A stretch of 64,000 nucleotides of DNA from Lactiplantibacillus pingfangensis (GCF_005404945.1 NZ_BJDG01000004.1:62001-126000), one strand, 5' to 3'; numbered from the stretch's first letter, positions 8,475 through 16,764 are shown. Translations and numbers: made by a program. Notes: generated by a model from the sequence alone, not told the origin.

Positions 8475-8512
8475 GTAACCTAAACTCATAATAGTAATCT
8501 AAACTCATAGTT
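8475..8512 (+). repeat. Tandem 19-base direct repeat upstream of the EEP gene
   Basis: Two adjacent copies share the core CTAAACTCATA (8475-8493 and 8494-8512) with few differences. They sit between a TTGACA-like element near 8453 and the ribosome site of the next gene, where a regulator could bind. Function is inferred from position only. Confidence 0.5.
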
Positions 8513-8536
8513 TAAAACTTGAATGGAGGAATCAAT

Positions 8537-9259
8537 ATGGATGAACGTATGTCGAACAAGCACATTAATATTGACGTTCTGTCTCTGAACATGAATTTTT
8601 ACGATAAAAACGGGGGACACAAATCTCCTCGTACTTTTGGAGATGTAATGAAAGAGTTAGGCGATAGCCATACTTTCATCGCTCTGCAAGAATTTGGTCG
8701 AATGTCTTACAGCCACGATCTTGACGGAGAAAAAATTGAACAAGCTCTTGCTAAAATTGGATACGGCACGCTTTCACCGCACAAAGATGGCATATTCCCA
8801 GTAAACGTTCGCCTATTCTACAAACGAACGGATGATATCCAGCTTCTTAACATGGAAACTATCAGTTCACAATATCCCAATCGACACATCGGTGCTCGGT
8901 TCTTGGTCGCTGGCAGAGAAGTTCTTGTTCACAGTGTTTACCTGCCCCTCAGTTCTAAGGATTTGAAAGGAAAAAGGACCTATTGGCAAGATATATTAGC
9001 ATACACAACCAATAGCAATGTGCCGTTAATTTTAGCTGGAGACCTGAATGACTCGTACCTACGGAAAGACAATACACAATGTATTGCCGACATTCGCACT
9101 CTAAATACCTTACTGAAAGATAATAGCGGTGATGCCACGTATAAAACTAAACGTCTTGATCATATCTTTTCAGACCTTCCCGTAATAAGTTCAGAAACAC
9201 GCCCGGCCAATTTCATTTCAGATCACAGAACCTCGCGGGTGAAATACCAATTAATATAA
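8537..9259 (+). CDS. Endonuclease/exonuclease/phosphatase (EEP) family protein
   Basis: 240 residues. The ATG at 8537 follows TGGAGGA; an upstream TTG in frame would include the ribosome site and is rejected. EEP-fold landmarks are visible: LSLNMNF near residue 15 (Asn), LQEFG near 49 (metal-binding Glu), AGDLND near 167 (catalytic Asp/Asn), LDHIFSD near 210 and ISDHR near 228 (Asp-His pair). Members hydrolyse phosphodiesters in DNA, RNA, lipids or sugar phosphates; the substrate cannot be read here. No signal peptide, so cytoplasmic. It stands alone, bounded by a strong terminator, and adds another phosphoester hydrolase to this block. Confidence 0.8.
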   Translation: MDERMSNKHINIDVLSLNMNFYDKNGGHKSPRTFGDVMKELGDSHTFIALQEFGRMSYSHDLDGEKIEQALAKIGYGTLSPHKDGIFPVNVRLFYKRTDDIQLLNMETISSQYPNRHIGARFLVAGREVLVHSVYLPLSSKDLKGKRTYWQDILAYTTNSNVPLILAGDLNDSYLRKDNTQCIADIRTLNTLLKDNSGDATYKTKRLDHIFSDLPVISSETRPANFISDHRTSRVKYQLI

Positions 9260-9287
9260 TGTCCTAGCAAGTGCACAATACTATCAT

Positions 9288-9340
9288 AAAAGAGACATCT
9301 AGATTCCGTTTGATAAGAATCTGGATGTCTCTTTTATTTT
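9288..9340. terminator. Bidirectional terminator between convergent genes
   Basis: AAAAGAGACATC-AGATTC pairs with GAATCT-GATGTCTCTTTT, with a T-rich tail on the plus side and a shorter one on the minus side. It lies between the EEP gene and the convergent regulator-like gene. Confidence 0.85.
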
Positions 9341-9348
9341 TGAAAAAA

Positions 9349-9864
9349 TTATTTTTTTTTGATAATGCCAATTTTGAAGGTTGAGATTATAGTTTCCAAT
9401 CGGTCATAATTAGCACTAGCAACAATCTCCTTGAGATCAGTTTCTAAAAGCTTAATTTGTGTGTTTATAGAATCCACTTGTGGTACAACAACTTGCCCGG
9501 TTTTATTTAAAACTAATGCCCCCTTCAACACATACTTAACTGTAACGCCCAATGTCACACTTCTCGTATTCGTAAACGCTGGCATTCTATATTTTAAGTT
9601 TCTAATACCTTTTTCAGCTTCATCACTTATCTGAACTTTAATATTAGTTCCATGCCCACTCAAATAATCAAAATCATTTTGTGAAACCATTTTTTTTTCG
9701 ATAATTGGAGTCCAGTCGTCAATACTATTGGTTTCTTTGTATGCCCTCATTAGAATTTGACTTCTAGTAATCTCAGAATTCTCATCATCATTATAGATTT
9801 TTTTTAGTTGCTCAAAATAATATATCACTTCACTGGCAACTCTCACTTGAAACTCAGCCATCAT
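9349..9864 (-). CDS. Putative ribbon-helix-helix DNA-binding protein
   Basis: 171 residues with GGAGGG six bases before the first of two adjacent ATGs. Residues 3-45 (AEFQVRVASEVIYYFEQL, then SEITRSQILMRAYKE) look like a ribbon-helix-helix module. Residues 74-115 (NIKVQISDEAEKGI, then SVTLGVTVKYVLKGAL) look like a second beta-helix-helix unit. The C-terminus is helical and ends in lysines. A DNA-binding or plasmid/phage-style regulator is plausible but unproven. It marks the end of the accessory block. Confidence 0.5.
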   Translation of the reverse strand: MMAEFQVRVASEVIYYFEQLKKIYNDDENSEITRSQILMRAYKETNSIDDWTPIIEKKMVSQNDFDYLSGHGTNIKVQISDEAEKGIRNLKYRMPAFTNTRSVTLGVTVKYVLKGALVLNKTGQVVVPQVDSINTQIKLLETDLKEIVASANYDRLETIISTFKIGIIKKK

Positions 9865-10081
9865 GCAACACCCTCCAATTGTTGTAAATTATTATATTCT
9901 GTAATCCAAAATCATTCAATATATACTAACCCTTATATCTTCAAAGATTATCTGTCTGCTATATAATTTATTGATTAACATAAAAATCACCTTCAAACAT
10001 TGTGTGTTGAACAAATTCTTTCATAAAAGTAACAAAAAGTGTATCCTTTCATAGAAGCAAACTCATGGAGGTGTCACCCAA

Positions 10082-11032
10082 ATGACAACCAAAACACTCG
10101 TCAGCTACCAACCGATTTGGCAAACGCTGGCGGCTGATTTTCAAAAAGAACTTAAACCAATTTTAGGATCCAATCTCATTAGTAGTAGTCATGTTGGCAG
10201 TACGGCCATTCCAAAAGTGCCAGCGATTCCCGTGATTGACTTGGCGCTACTAGTCACCGACTTGTCGACGGCTCAAAACAACTTAAGCGCTAAATTTGAC
10301 TTAAGCACCTTGTCAGCACAACCGACAACTTATCAACTGATGTGGCAAGATCAGCCATTTAAATTAATGCTGTTTAACGATGACACGGCCTATCAAACAC
10401 TCATCAACTTTCGTGACTATCTCAACGCTCACCGGACGGACGGTCGCAAATACACGGCCGTGCGGCAAATGGCGTTGACTAGCCAGAACTATGATGCCGC
10501 TAAAACCGATTTTGTAACCAGTCTCAACGGTAAAGCCAGTGACTGGCTCGCCAACAAAGATGCACATGAGACCCATGACCGCATGGTTCGCGCTGAACTC
10601 GTCAACATGTGCCTCATCATGAACCCTGAGACACATGAAGTCATCGTGGAAAATAAAATTGACGCAAAGTGGTCCGGCCTGACTTTTCCCGGCGGTCACG
10701 TCGATCCCGGTGAATCACAACTGCATGCGATGAAACGCGAAGTGCTTGAAGAGACCGGCCTAACCGTCACCAATTTAAAATTAGTCGGCACGGTCACTTG
10801 GGTCGAAAATGACGCCGGCGACGTGTCGCTGGGTACGCTCTACACCACGACCGATTACCGCGGTGACCTGCTGGCTGGGTCGTATGAAGGCGCCATCGGA
10901 TGGCGGCCGCTGAGTGACCTGACTCCTGAAAAATTAGCACCAGGCATCGACCAAATCTTAAAAGTCTTCACCAACCCTAACCTCAACGAAGCGTTTTGGG
11001 GCGCTGAAGACAATCAACTTAATGTTTATTAG
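10082..11032 (+). CDS. GrpB-domain / Nudix hydrolase fusion
   Basis: 316 residues, ATG after GGAGGTG. Residues 1-160 are a GrpB (UPF0157) nucleotidyltransferase-like domain: HVGSTAIPKVPA near 38 and VIDLALLV near 51. Residues about 170-316 are a Nudix hydrolase: the box GHVDPGE, then REVLEETGL, is complete. The fused form suggests two steps on one nucleotide-type substrate, but this is inference; the Nudix half resembles 8-oxo-dGTP-cleaning enzymes. The next gene starts 19 bases later, so the pair is probably co-transcribed with the antiporter. Confidence 0.85.
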   Translation: MTTKTLVSYQPIWQTLAADFQKELKPILGSNLISSSHVGSTAIPKVPAIPVIDLALLVTDLSTAQNNLSAKFDLSTLSAQPTTYQLMWQDQPFKLMLFNDDTAYQTLINFRDYLNAHRTDGRKYTAVRQMALTSQNYDAAKTDFVTSLNGKASDWLANKDAHETHDRMVRAELVNMCLIMNPETHEVIVENKIDAKWSGLTFPGGHVDPGESQLHAMKREVLEETGLTVTNLKLVGTVTWVENDAGDVSLGTLYTTTDYRGDLLAGSYEGAIGWRPLSDLTPEKLAPGIDQILKVFTNPNLNEAFWGAEDNQLNVY

Positions 11033-11051
11033 CTAAGAGAGAGGAATTATC

Positions 11052-12908
11052 ATGGATCAAGTCTCATTAGTCATCATTTTATTTGCCGCCTTACTAATCC
11101 CGTTAGTGATGGCCAAATTCAAAATCAATAGTCTCCCAACTGCCGTCATGGAAATCATCGTCGGCATCATTCTTGGACCGAGTCTACTCAACATCGTCAC
11201 AATGAACGCCTCAATTTCACAACTTTCAACCATCGGCGTCATTGTGCTCTTATTCTTGAGTGGTTTGGAAATCGACTTTAGTTTATTCAAAAAGCGTCGA
11301 ACTGCGCTGACACCGTTGGAACAAAAGCAATCAGGCAACTTACCAAAATATTCGCCAGTCCGCTTATCGGTTTACGCGTACAGCACCATCATCATCCTAT
11401 CGCTGCTACTCGCGGCCGCCTTCAAAGTGACTGGTCTGTTCAGCGATTTTTGGCTCGCGACGATTCTCTTCGGCACCATTTCACTGGGGATCGTGATTGC
11501 CGCATTAAAAGAAAAAGAATTACTCAGCAAAGCCTTTGGACAAACGATTCTGTTGATCTCAGTCTTTGGTGAAATCGTGCCAATGATGGGCTTAACGCTC
11601 TATGCCTCAATCTTTGGCAATAATTCGCAAAGCTTATGGTTGTTATTACTCATTCTGGCCGTTGCAGCCTTGCTCTTATTACGGTTCAAACCGTTCTTTA
11701 ACTTCTATCAAAATATTAATAAATCAACGACACAACTAGACATCCGCTTAGCCTTTTTCTTGATCGTCACCATGGTTACCGTGGCGGAAACGGTCGGCGC
11801 GGAAAACATTCTCGGTGCATTCGTTGCCGGCATCGTGCTGAAACTGTTGCAACCAAGCGAAAGTACGCGCGAACGGCTGGATTCAATTGGCTATGGCTTC
11901 TTTATCCCAATCTTCTTCATTTCCACCGGGGTTGATTTAAACTTACGCACGATTTTGACTAGTGGTAAGACATTACTCTTAATTCCATTGTTCTTCCTCG
12001 CCTATATGCTGGCCAAGTTGGGTGGTTACTGGGTATTGAAGTTGCGGTTCAAGCAAGCTAACGCGATTGCCGGTACCGCACTGACCGCCACAACTATGAC
12101 GATGGTGCTAGCGGTTTTACGGGTCGCCAAGTCAATGAAGACCATTACGAGTGATCAGTCGGGGGCCTTCTTATTGGCCGCCCTACTCACTTGTATCGTT
12201 TCACCATTGATTTTTAACAAATTTTACTCGGCCGAAAAAGAAGACCTGGTCAAAACTGCCGTTCACTTTATCGGCGCTAATTTAAGCACGGTACCAGTCG
12301 CCCAACAATTACGTAAAGGCTGGTACGACGTCAAAATGTATACGAACCATCCGCAAAATTACGAGACTTACCATGCCCAAGCCCCAGTCCAATTGATGGA
12401 AAACTTTTCTGCGGAACAATTGGAAGCTCAAGGTGTTTTCGATGCCGACATTTTGGTACTCGGCCATATTGACGCCGAACGTAACTACACTTTAGCCAAG
12501 GCGGCGAAGGAATATGGGGTCAAACGAATCATTGTTCGTTTCGAAGACCGCAACGTCTTGAACGAACATGAAGACGAACTGCGTGATCTCGGCATTGAAG
12601 TTTACAATACGCCAGAAGCGAACATCACATTGTTGCGGTCGCTGATTGAATCACCATCAACCTTGCTGATGCTGCGTGATACCGAAAACAGTATTTACGA
12701 AGTTCGTGTCGTCAATCACTTGTATACCAACGTGCAGATTAAGAATCTTCAATTTGCTAAGGATATTACGATCAGCCAAGTCATTCGCAATCGTAAAATT
12801 ATCGTGCCAAATGGGAGTACTTTGATTCAGTACGGCGACCGATTAATTTTTACTGGGAGCAAACAAGATGCACCCCGCATTCGGCAAGCTTTAGCGACTG
12901 CGAACTAA
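11052..12908 (+). CDS. CPA2-family monovalent cation:proton antiporter with RCK/TrkA domains
   Basis: 618 residues, ATG after GAGAGAGGA. Residues 1-390 are hydrophobic with about a dozen membrane helices, including the family signatures GLEIDFSLFKKR near 73 and ENILGAFVAGIVLKLL near 251. Residues about 410-520 are a TrkA-N/RCK nucleotide-binding domain (DILVLGHIDAERNY), and the end resembles a TrkA-C domain (VPNGSTLIQYGDRLIFTG). It should exchange Na+ or K+ for protons at the cell membrane under nucleotide control. Ion preference cannot be read from sequence. Confidence 0.9.
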   Translation: MDQVSLVIILFAALLIPLVMAKFKINSLPTAVMEIIVGIILGPSLLNIVTMNASISQLSTIGVIVLLFLSGLEIDFSLFKKRRTALTPLEQKQSGNLPKYSPVRLSVYAYSTIIILSLLLAAAFKVTGLFSDFWLATILFGTISLGIVIAALKEKELLSKAFGQTILLISVFGEIVPMMGLTLYASIFGNNSQSLWLLLLILAVAALLLLRFKPFFNFYQNINKSTTQLDIRLAFFLIVTMVTVAETVGAENILGAFVAGIVLKLLQPSESTRERLDSIGYGFFIPIFFISTGVDLNLRTILTSGKTLLLIPLFFLAYMLAKLGGYWVLKLRFKQANAIAGTALTATTMTMVLAVLRVAKSMKTITSDQSGAFLLAALLTCIVSPLIFNKFYSAEKEDLVKTAVHFIGANLSTVPVAQQLRKGWYDVKMYTNHPQNYETYHAQAPVQLMENFSAEQLEAQGVFDADILVLGHIDAERNYTLAKAAKEYGVKRIIVRFEDRNVLNEHEDELRDLGIEVYNTPEANITLLRSLIESPSTLLMLRDTENSIYEVRVVNHLYTNVQIKNLQFAKDITISQVIRNRKIIVPNGSTLIQYGDRLIFTGSKQDAPRIRQALATAN

Positions 12909-12950
12909 TATGCTAAGATAGACTTATCATTAAATTTAAGGGAGCCCACT

Positions 12951-13607
12951 ATGTCTACATTTTCAGTTTACATGATTCGTCATGGTCAAACTTACTTCAA
13001 TAAATATCGCCGCATGCAAGGTTGGTGCGATTCGCCACTAACCGAGGCCGGCAAACAAGACGCGCGTAACGCTGGCAAAATGCTGGCCGGCATTCATTTC
13101 GACGCTGCTTACGCCAGTGATATGACCCGTGCAATCGACACCGCCAAATTGATCTTACCTGCCAGTGGTAACGACAATTTAGCGGTAACACCAATGTCCG
13201 CTTTCCGTGAAGCATTTTACGGCTACTTTGAAGGCGACGACACTTCGCAAACTTGGTACATGATTGGGGCGCCGCATCAAGCACCGTCACTATCAGACAT
13301 TATTGCAAAATATGGTATTCATAAGGCCAAGGATTTTGCTAAAGAAGCTGATCCGTTCCATCAGGCCGAAAATAATGACGAATTCTGGCAACGTGTGAAC
13401 GGCGGGATCGCCGACCTACGTGCCCAAGCACACGACGGGGATAAACTCCTATTAGTTAGTCATGGCAATACCATTTTCAGTATTGCAGCTGAGTATATGC
13501 AGTTGACTTCACCTGCGCGCCCGCAAAACGGGAGTGTCACTAAGTTCACGATTTCTGACGAGTCGATCCACGTCGACTATTTTGGTCGTAAGGACCATAT
13601 CGCCTAA
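12951..13607 (+). CDS. Histidine phosphatase family protein (phosphoglycerate mutase-like), copy 1
   Basis: 218 residues, ATG after GGGAGCC. The catalytic motif MIRHGQTYFN is at residues 8-17, where the histidine is phosphorylated. The partner histidine lies in LLVSHGNTIFSI near 167. The acid/base region is REAFYGYFEGD near 87. It is a cytoplasmic phosphatase of the broad-specificity PhoE type; the substrate is not assigned. It is the first of two tandem paralogues, 12 bases before the second. Confidence 0.88.
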   Translation: MSTFSVYMIRHGQTYFNKYRRMQGWCDSPLTEAGKQDARNAGKMLAGIHFDAAYASDMTRAIDTAKLILPASGNDNLAVTPMSAFREAFYGYFEGDDTSQTWYMIGAPHQAPSLSDIIAKYGIHKAKDFAKEADPFHQAENNDEFWQRVNGGIADLRAQAHDGDKLLLVSHGNTIFSIAAEYMQLTSPARPQNGSVTKFTISDESIHVDYFGRKDHIA

Positions 13608-13619
13608 TTAAGGAGGACT

Positions 13620-14279
13620 ATGATGTCACAATTTTCAATTTACTTCGTCCGGCATGGTCAGACTATCTTTAATGTCTTCAATCGGATGCAAGGCTGGTCA
13701 GATTCCCCGTTGACTGACCAAGGCAAAAAAACGGCTAAACAAGTCGGTCAGGCATTAGCCCAAGTCGATTTTGCCCACTATTACTCAAGTGATTCAAAAC
13801 GTGCCATGGATACTGCTCAGCTGATTAAGGCTGGTGCGGGTAAGGCGGATGCTGAGTTAACGACTTTGCCAAGTTTCCGAGAAGAGTTCTATGGTTATTA
13901 TGAAGGTGATGATTCCAGCCGAACTTGGTCGCTGGTTGGCAAAGAATACGGTGTCACCAGTTTGCACGAGCTACTCGATCATATCTCGATTGAACGTACT
14001 AAAGATTTGATGCATGAACTCGATCCGTTTCACGAAGCTGAAAACAATCAAACATACTGGGAACGCGTGAACCATGGCTTTGACTATCTCAAAGCACATC
14101 ATGATAGCCACGAAAAGATTCTCATTGTGACTCACGGCACCACCATTCGCAGTATTGTGTCACACTTCGGCCCAGAATTTGATATCTCACAAGGCCCCAA
14201 AAACGGTAGTGTCACCCGCTTAGACATTGACGGTGATCAGGTCAAAGTGCTGAGTTACGCTGAAGAGTTAACTGAATAA
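13620..14279 (+). CDS. Histidine phosphatase family protein, copy 2
   Basis: 219 residues, starting ATGATG after AAGGAGG. The catalytic FVRHGQTIFN is at residues 9-18, REEFYGYYEGD near 88 and LIVTHGTTIRSI near 167. Residues align throughout with the preceding gene, including NRMQGW-DSPLT and the NGSVT end motif, so the two are a tandem duplication in one transcript. Having two near-equal enzymes side by side suggests different substrates or dosage. A terminator follows. Confidence 0.88.
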   Translation: MMSQFSIYFVRHGQTIFNVFNRMQGWSDSPLTDQGKKTAKQVGQALAQVDFAHYYSSDSKRAMDTAQLIKAGAGKADAELTTLPSFREEFYGYYEGDDSSRTWSLVGKEYGVTSLHELLDHISIERTKDLMHELDPFHEAENNQTYWERVNHGFDYLKAHHDSHEKILIVTHGTTIRSIVSHFGPEFDISQGPKNGSVTRLDIDGDQVKVLSYAEELTE

Positions 14280-14288
14280 TTTCAAAAA

Positions 14289-14319
14289 CTGCCACGCAAA
14301 TTCGCGCGGCAGCTTTTTT
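14289..14319. terminator. Terminator after the histidine phosphatase pair
   Basis: CTGCCACGC pairs with GCGCGGCAG around AAATTC and is followed by six T. The T-run touches the 3' end of the convergent SMR gene. Confidence 0.85.
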
Positions 14320-14632
14320 AACTCGTCACTTTAATCCCAATAATTCCCACAATCAACATCGCAATAAAAATCCAGGTCACAGGTGCAATCTGATCTTTAA
14401 AGCAGATCACGCCAACTAAAATGGCCCCAACTGCACCAATTCCCGTCCAAATCGGATAGGCAATGCTCAATGGCAAGTGCTTGGTTGCTAAGGCTAAAAA
14501 TCCAAAACTTAAAATCATCCCCACGACCGTCGCCGCCGCATAGCCTAACTGACTGAACCCATCGCTTAACTTCATCATCGTTGCCCAAAACACTTCAAAA
14601 ATTCCAGCAACCACTAAATAAATCCAGGTCAT
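14318..14632 (-). CDS. SMR-family exporter, Gdx/SugE-like (guanidinium export likely)
   Basis: 104 residues. The ATG at 14632 has a perfect GAGGAGG; a longer reading start at 14683 falls inside the leader hairpin and is rejected. Four membrane helices. Family-defining features are the buried Glu in GIFEVFWATMMK near residue 13 and the LPLSIAYPIWTGIGAVGA stretch near 53. The latter matches the Gdx/SugE subgroup, whose known members exchange guanidinium for protons, rather than multidrug EmrE. It has its own promoter and a structured leader able to form alternative hairpins, which fits the guanidine-riboswitch control known for many gdx genes. The function as a guanidinium exporter is family-based inference. 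Confidence 0.85.
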   Translation of the reverse strand: MTWIYLVVAGIFEVFWATMMKLSDGFSQLGYAAATVVGMILSFGFLALATKHLPLSIAYPIWTGIGAVGAILVGVICFKDQIAPVTWIFIAMLIVGIIGIKVTS

Positions 14633-14648
14633 ATTAATTTTCCTCCTC

Positions 14649-14721
14649 AAAATAAAAAGACAGCGTCCCATCAACTTCCGCAATGACCTAAGGAAGTTAA
14701 CGACACGCTGTCCGGTGACAG
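14649..14721 (-). promoter_or_regulatory. Attenuator-type structured leader of the SMR gene (candidate riboswitch)
   Basis: Two mutually exclusive structures are visible. Hairpin 1 is CTGTC-ACCG-GACAG (14708-14721). The terminator pairs GACAGCGT (14705-14712) with ACGCTGTC (14659-14666), encloses a second stem AACTTCC/GGAAGTT, and ends in a T-rich tract at 14649-14658. The GACAG arm is shared, so forming hairpin 1 would block the terminator. The layout fits ligand-controlled termination. I could not match the conserved core of the common ykkC (guanidine-I) class; a different guanidine class is possible. Confidence 0.6.
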
Positions 14722-14743
14722 TTCTGTTTAATTAATGCCATCT

Positions 14744-14772
14744 AATATAGCAAATCTAATAGCTGTGGTCAA
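14744..14772 (-). promoter_or_regulatory. Promoter of the SMR gene leader
   Basis: TTGACC (complement 14767-14772), 17-base spacer, TATATT (complement 14744-14749). It starts transcription about 105 bases before the SMR ATG, leaving room for the structured leader. It lies directly behind the stop of the upstream Nudix gene. Confidence 0.8.
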
Positions 14773-14774
14773 GT

Positions 14775-15212
14775 TTACTGGCCTAATAACAGCTGCTTGG
14801 TGATGGGCGTCAGCGCCGTTGGTAATGCTGACTTGGCGAAAAATTGGGCAGCACTCGTTTCATTCGTGGTTGTCACTAATTGACCACCCGTAATGGCGCC
14901 CCGATACAAGATCGTGACACTATCAATGATATCGCCATTTGGATAAACATAATGAAACTTAGGCCCGCTGAGCACGTCCACTAGTGTGAGTTTACCAACC
15001 GTTAGCCCAGTCTCCTCTGTTAATTCTCGCTGCGCCGTTTGAACAGTTGTTTCACCGGGTTCAGTCGAGCCGGCCGGTAATCCCCAGAGCTGATTGTCGG
15101 TTCGTTTAACCAACAAGAGCTCATCAGTTGCATTCGTGGCAATCACCGCAGCGCCAGCGACCACTAATGCTTGATGACCAACTTGTTTTCGTAGGTCTAA
15201 GACATATCCCAT
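14775..15212 (-). CDS. Nudix hydrolase
   Basis: 145 residues. The ATG at 15212 begins MGYVLDLRKQVGH, the usual opening of this Lactobacillales Nudix group, with GGAAG upstream; earlier ATGs are possible but less likely. The Nudix box is LPAGSTEPGE followed by RELTEETGL near residues 60-82. A nucleoside-diphosphate-linked compound is the expected substrate, unspecified. It is divergent from hflX and followed by the independent SMR unit. Confidence 0.85.
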   Translation of the reverse strand: MGYVLDLRKQVGHQALVVAGAAVIATNATDELLLVKRTDNQLWGLPAGSTEPGETTVQTAQRELTEETGLTVGKLTLVDVLSGPKFHYVYPNGDIIDSVTILYRGAITGGQLVTTTNETSAAQFFAKSALPTALTPITKQLLLGQ

Positions 15213-15259
15213 CCTGATCACTTCCATAATCCCCCAACCAATAATAATCTGATTAGGCA

Positions 15260-15268
15260 TGTTATAAT
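15260..15268 (+). promoter_or_regulatory. Extended -10 promoter element of hflX
   Basis: TGTTATAAT reads as TGn plus a consensus TATAAT, 32 bases before the hflX ATG. No good -35 hexamer is seen, consistent with an extended -10 promoter. Confidence 0.55.
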
Positions 15269-15300
15269 TAACATAACTATAACACGTCAGGAGTGATTGA

Positions 15301-16587
15301 ATGTCCGAACCAAGCGTTCAAAATGTTATTATCGCCGGTATGTCCAAAACTGTCACCAACTATGACTATGCCATGTCTGAACTTGAAGCCTTAGTTGAAG
15401 CCAACAATATGCATGCCGCGTTGCGAATTGATCAAGGCTTAGAAAAACCTAATCCCGCAACTTACTTTGGTAAAGGAAAAGTCGTTGAAATCAAAGAAAT
15501 GGGCGAGGCAAATGACCTCAACATTATGATTATCAATGCCGACCTAACCCCTAGCCAGGTCCGCAACTTGGAAACTGAAACTGGCCTGCAAATTATTGAT
15601 CGCACCGGTTTGATTCTTGAAATTTTTGGTAACCGTGCGCGGAGTAAAGAAGCCAAACTGCAAGTTAAAATTGCCCAACTTCAATATCAATTGCCACGCT
15701 TACGAACGAGTATGGCTAACCGACTTGACCAACAAGCTGGGGCAGCCGCTGGTGGTGGCGGTGGCTATACTAACCGTGGTTCTGGTGAAACACAAATCGA
15801 ATTGAATCGCCGAACGATTCAAGACCGGATTAGTCATGCCAAACATGAACTCAAAGAACTGGATAAAGACGAAGAAGTTCGTCGCGCCCAACGTGACAAA
15901 GCTGGTTTGCCAAATGTCGCCTTGGTTGGTTACACCAACGCCGGTAAATCAACGACGATGAACGGCTTAGTCCGCCTGTTTGGTAAAGGTGAAGATAAGC
16001 AAGTCTTCGAAAAAGACATGTTGTTTGCGACCTTGGATACGAGTATCCGCCAACTCACCTTCCCCGATAACAAGCAATTGTTATTGAGTGATACCGTTGG
16101 GTTTGTCAGCAACTTACCACATAACCTGATCAATGCCTTCCGTTCGACACTATCGGAAGCGGCCAATGCGGACTTGCTGATTCAAGTCATCGACTATTCG
16201 GACCCTCATTATAAAGAAATGATGGCAACCACCGAGACGACGTTAAAAGCCATTGGCGTCCATGATGTCCCAATGATTTATGCGTATAACAAGGCTGATT
16301 TAACGGAAGCCACTTATCCAAATTTACAAGATGATCAATTAATTTACGCTGCCAAGGATGAAAAGTCCTTACAGCTTTTAACCAAAATCATTAAAGAAAA
16401 AGTCTTCAAAAATTATGTCACCACAACCTTGCTGATTCCATTCAGTGATGGTGACGTCGTGGCCTACTTGAATGACCATGCCAACATTTTGAAAACTGAT
16501 TACTTAGCCGACGGCACTCAGCTTAAAGTTGAACTGACCGCAGTAGACGCGCAACGTTACGCCCACTACGAAGTTACCCCAGCCTAA
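15301..16587 (+). CDS. hflX: Ribosome-associated GTPase HflX
   Basis: 428 residues, ATG after GGAGTG. The N-terminal HflX domain contains NPATYFGKGKVVEI near 49, and the glycine-rich linker AAAGGGGGYTNRGSGETQIE near 147 is diagnostic. The GTPase domain has the P-loop VGYTNAGKST near 208, switch region TLDTSIR, DTVGFV near 264 and NKAD near 333. HflX splits stalled or stress-inactivated 70S ribosomes using GTP, in the cytoplasm. Monocistronic, between its own promoter and a strong terminator. Confidence 0.95.
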   Translation: MSEPSVQNVIIAGMSKTVTNYDYAMSELEALVEANNMHAALRIDQGLEKPNPATYFGKGKVVEIKEMGEANDLNIMIINADLTPSQVRNLETETGLQIIDRTGLILEIFGNRARSKEAKLQVKIAQLQYQLPRLRTSMANRLDQQAGAAAGGGGGYTNRGSGETQIELNRRTIQDRISHAKHELKELDKDEEVRRAQRDKAGLPNVALVGYTNAGKSTTMNGLVRLFGKGEDKQVFEKDMLFATLDTSIRQLTFPDNKQLLLSDTVGFVSNLPHNLINAFRSTLSEAANADLLIQVIDYSDPHYKEMMATTETTLKAIGVHDVPMIYAYNKADLTEATYPNLQDDQLIYAAKDEKSLQLLTKIIKEKVFKNYVTTTLLIPFSDGDVVAYLNDHANILKTDYLADGTQLKVELTAVDAQRYAHYEVTPA

Positions 16588-16613
16588 GGTTCTAAATTTT
16601 TTTCATCGTCGCA

Positions 16614-16662
16614 ACGTGTGACAAAAGGCAATGCAACAACGCCTTTTGTCACACGTTTTTTG
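16614..16662 (+). terminator. Terminator after hflX
   Basis: ACGTGTGACAAAAGGC pairs perfectly with GCCTTTTGTCACACGT, followed by six T. Confidence 0.9.
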
Positions 16663-16718
16663 CATGGAAAAATACATAAGCTTTACCCACTTTTTACCGG
16701 AAATATACTTTTACGAAC

Positions 16719-16735
16719 CGAAATTTCGTTACAAT
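16719..16735 (+). promoter_or_regulatory. Promoter -10 with overlapping palindrome for the ABC transporter operon
   Basis: TACAAT at 16730-16735 is a good -10, with TTTTAC-like sequence upstream as a weak -35. The perfect palindrome CGAAATTTCG at 16719-16728 lies in the spacer, a position suited to a repressor operator. The regulator is unknown. Confidence 0.45.
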
Positions 16736-16764
16736 ACGAACAGATTAATAAAAGGAGTTTTCTT

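Noticed and set aside
14649-14721. Classical ykkC (guanidine-I) riboswitch
   Set aside because: The leader is too short and the conserved core sequence is not visible; it is kept only as an unassigned candidate switch.
16618-16764. N-terminal extension of the ABC ATPase reading frame
   Set aside because: It reads through the hflX terminator and the operon promoter and has no ribosome site; the GTG at 16765 with AAAGGAG is the real start.
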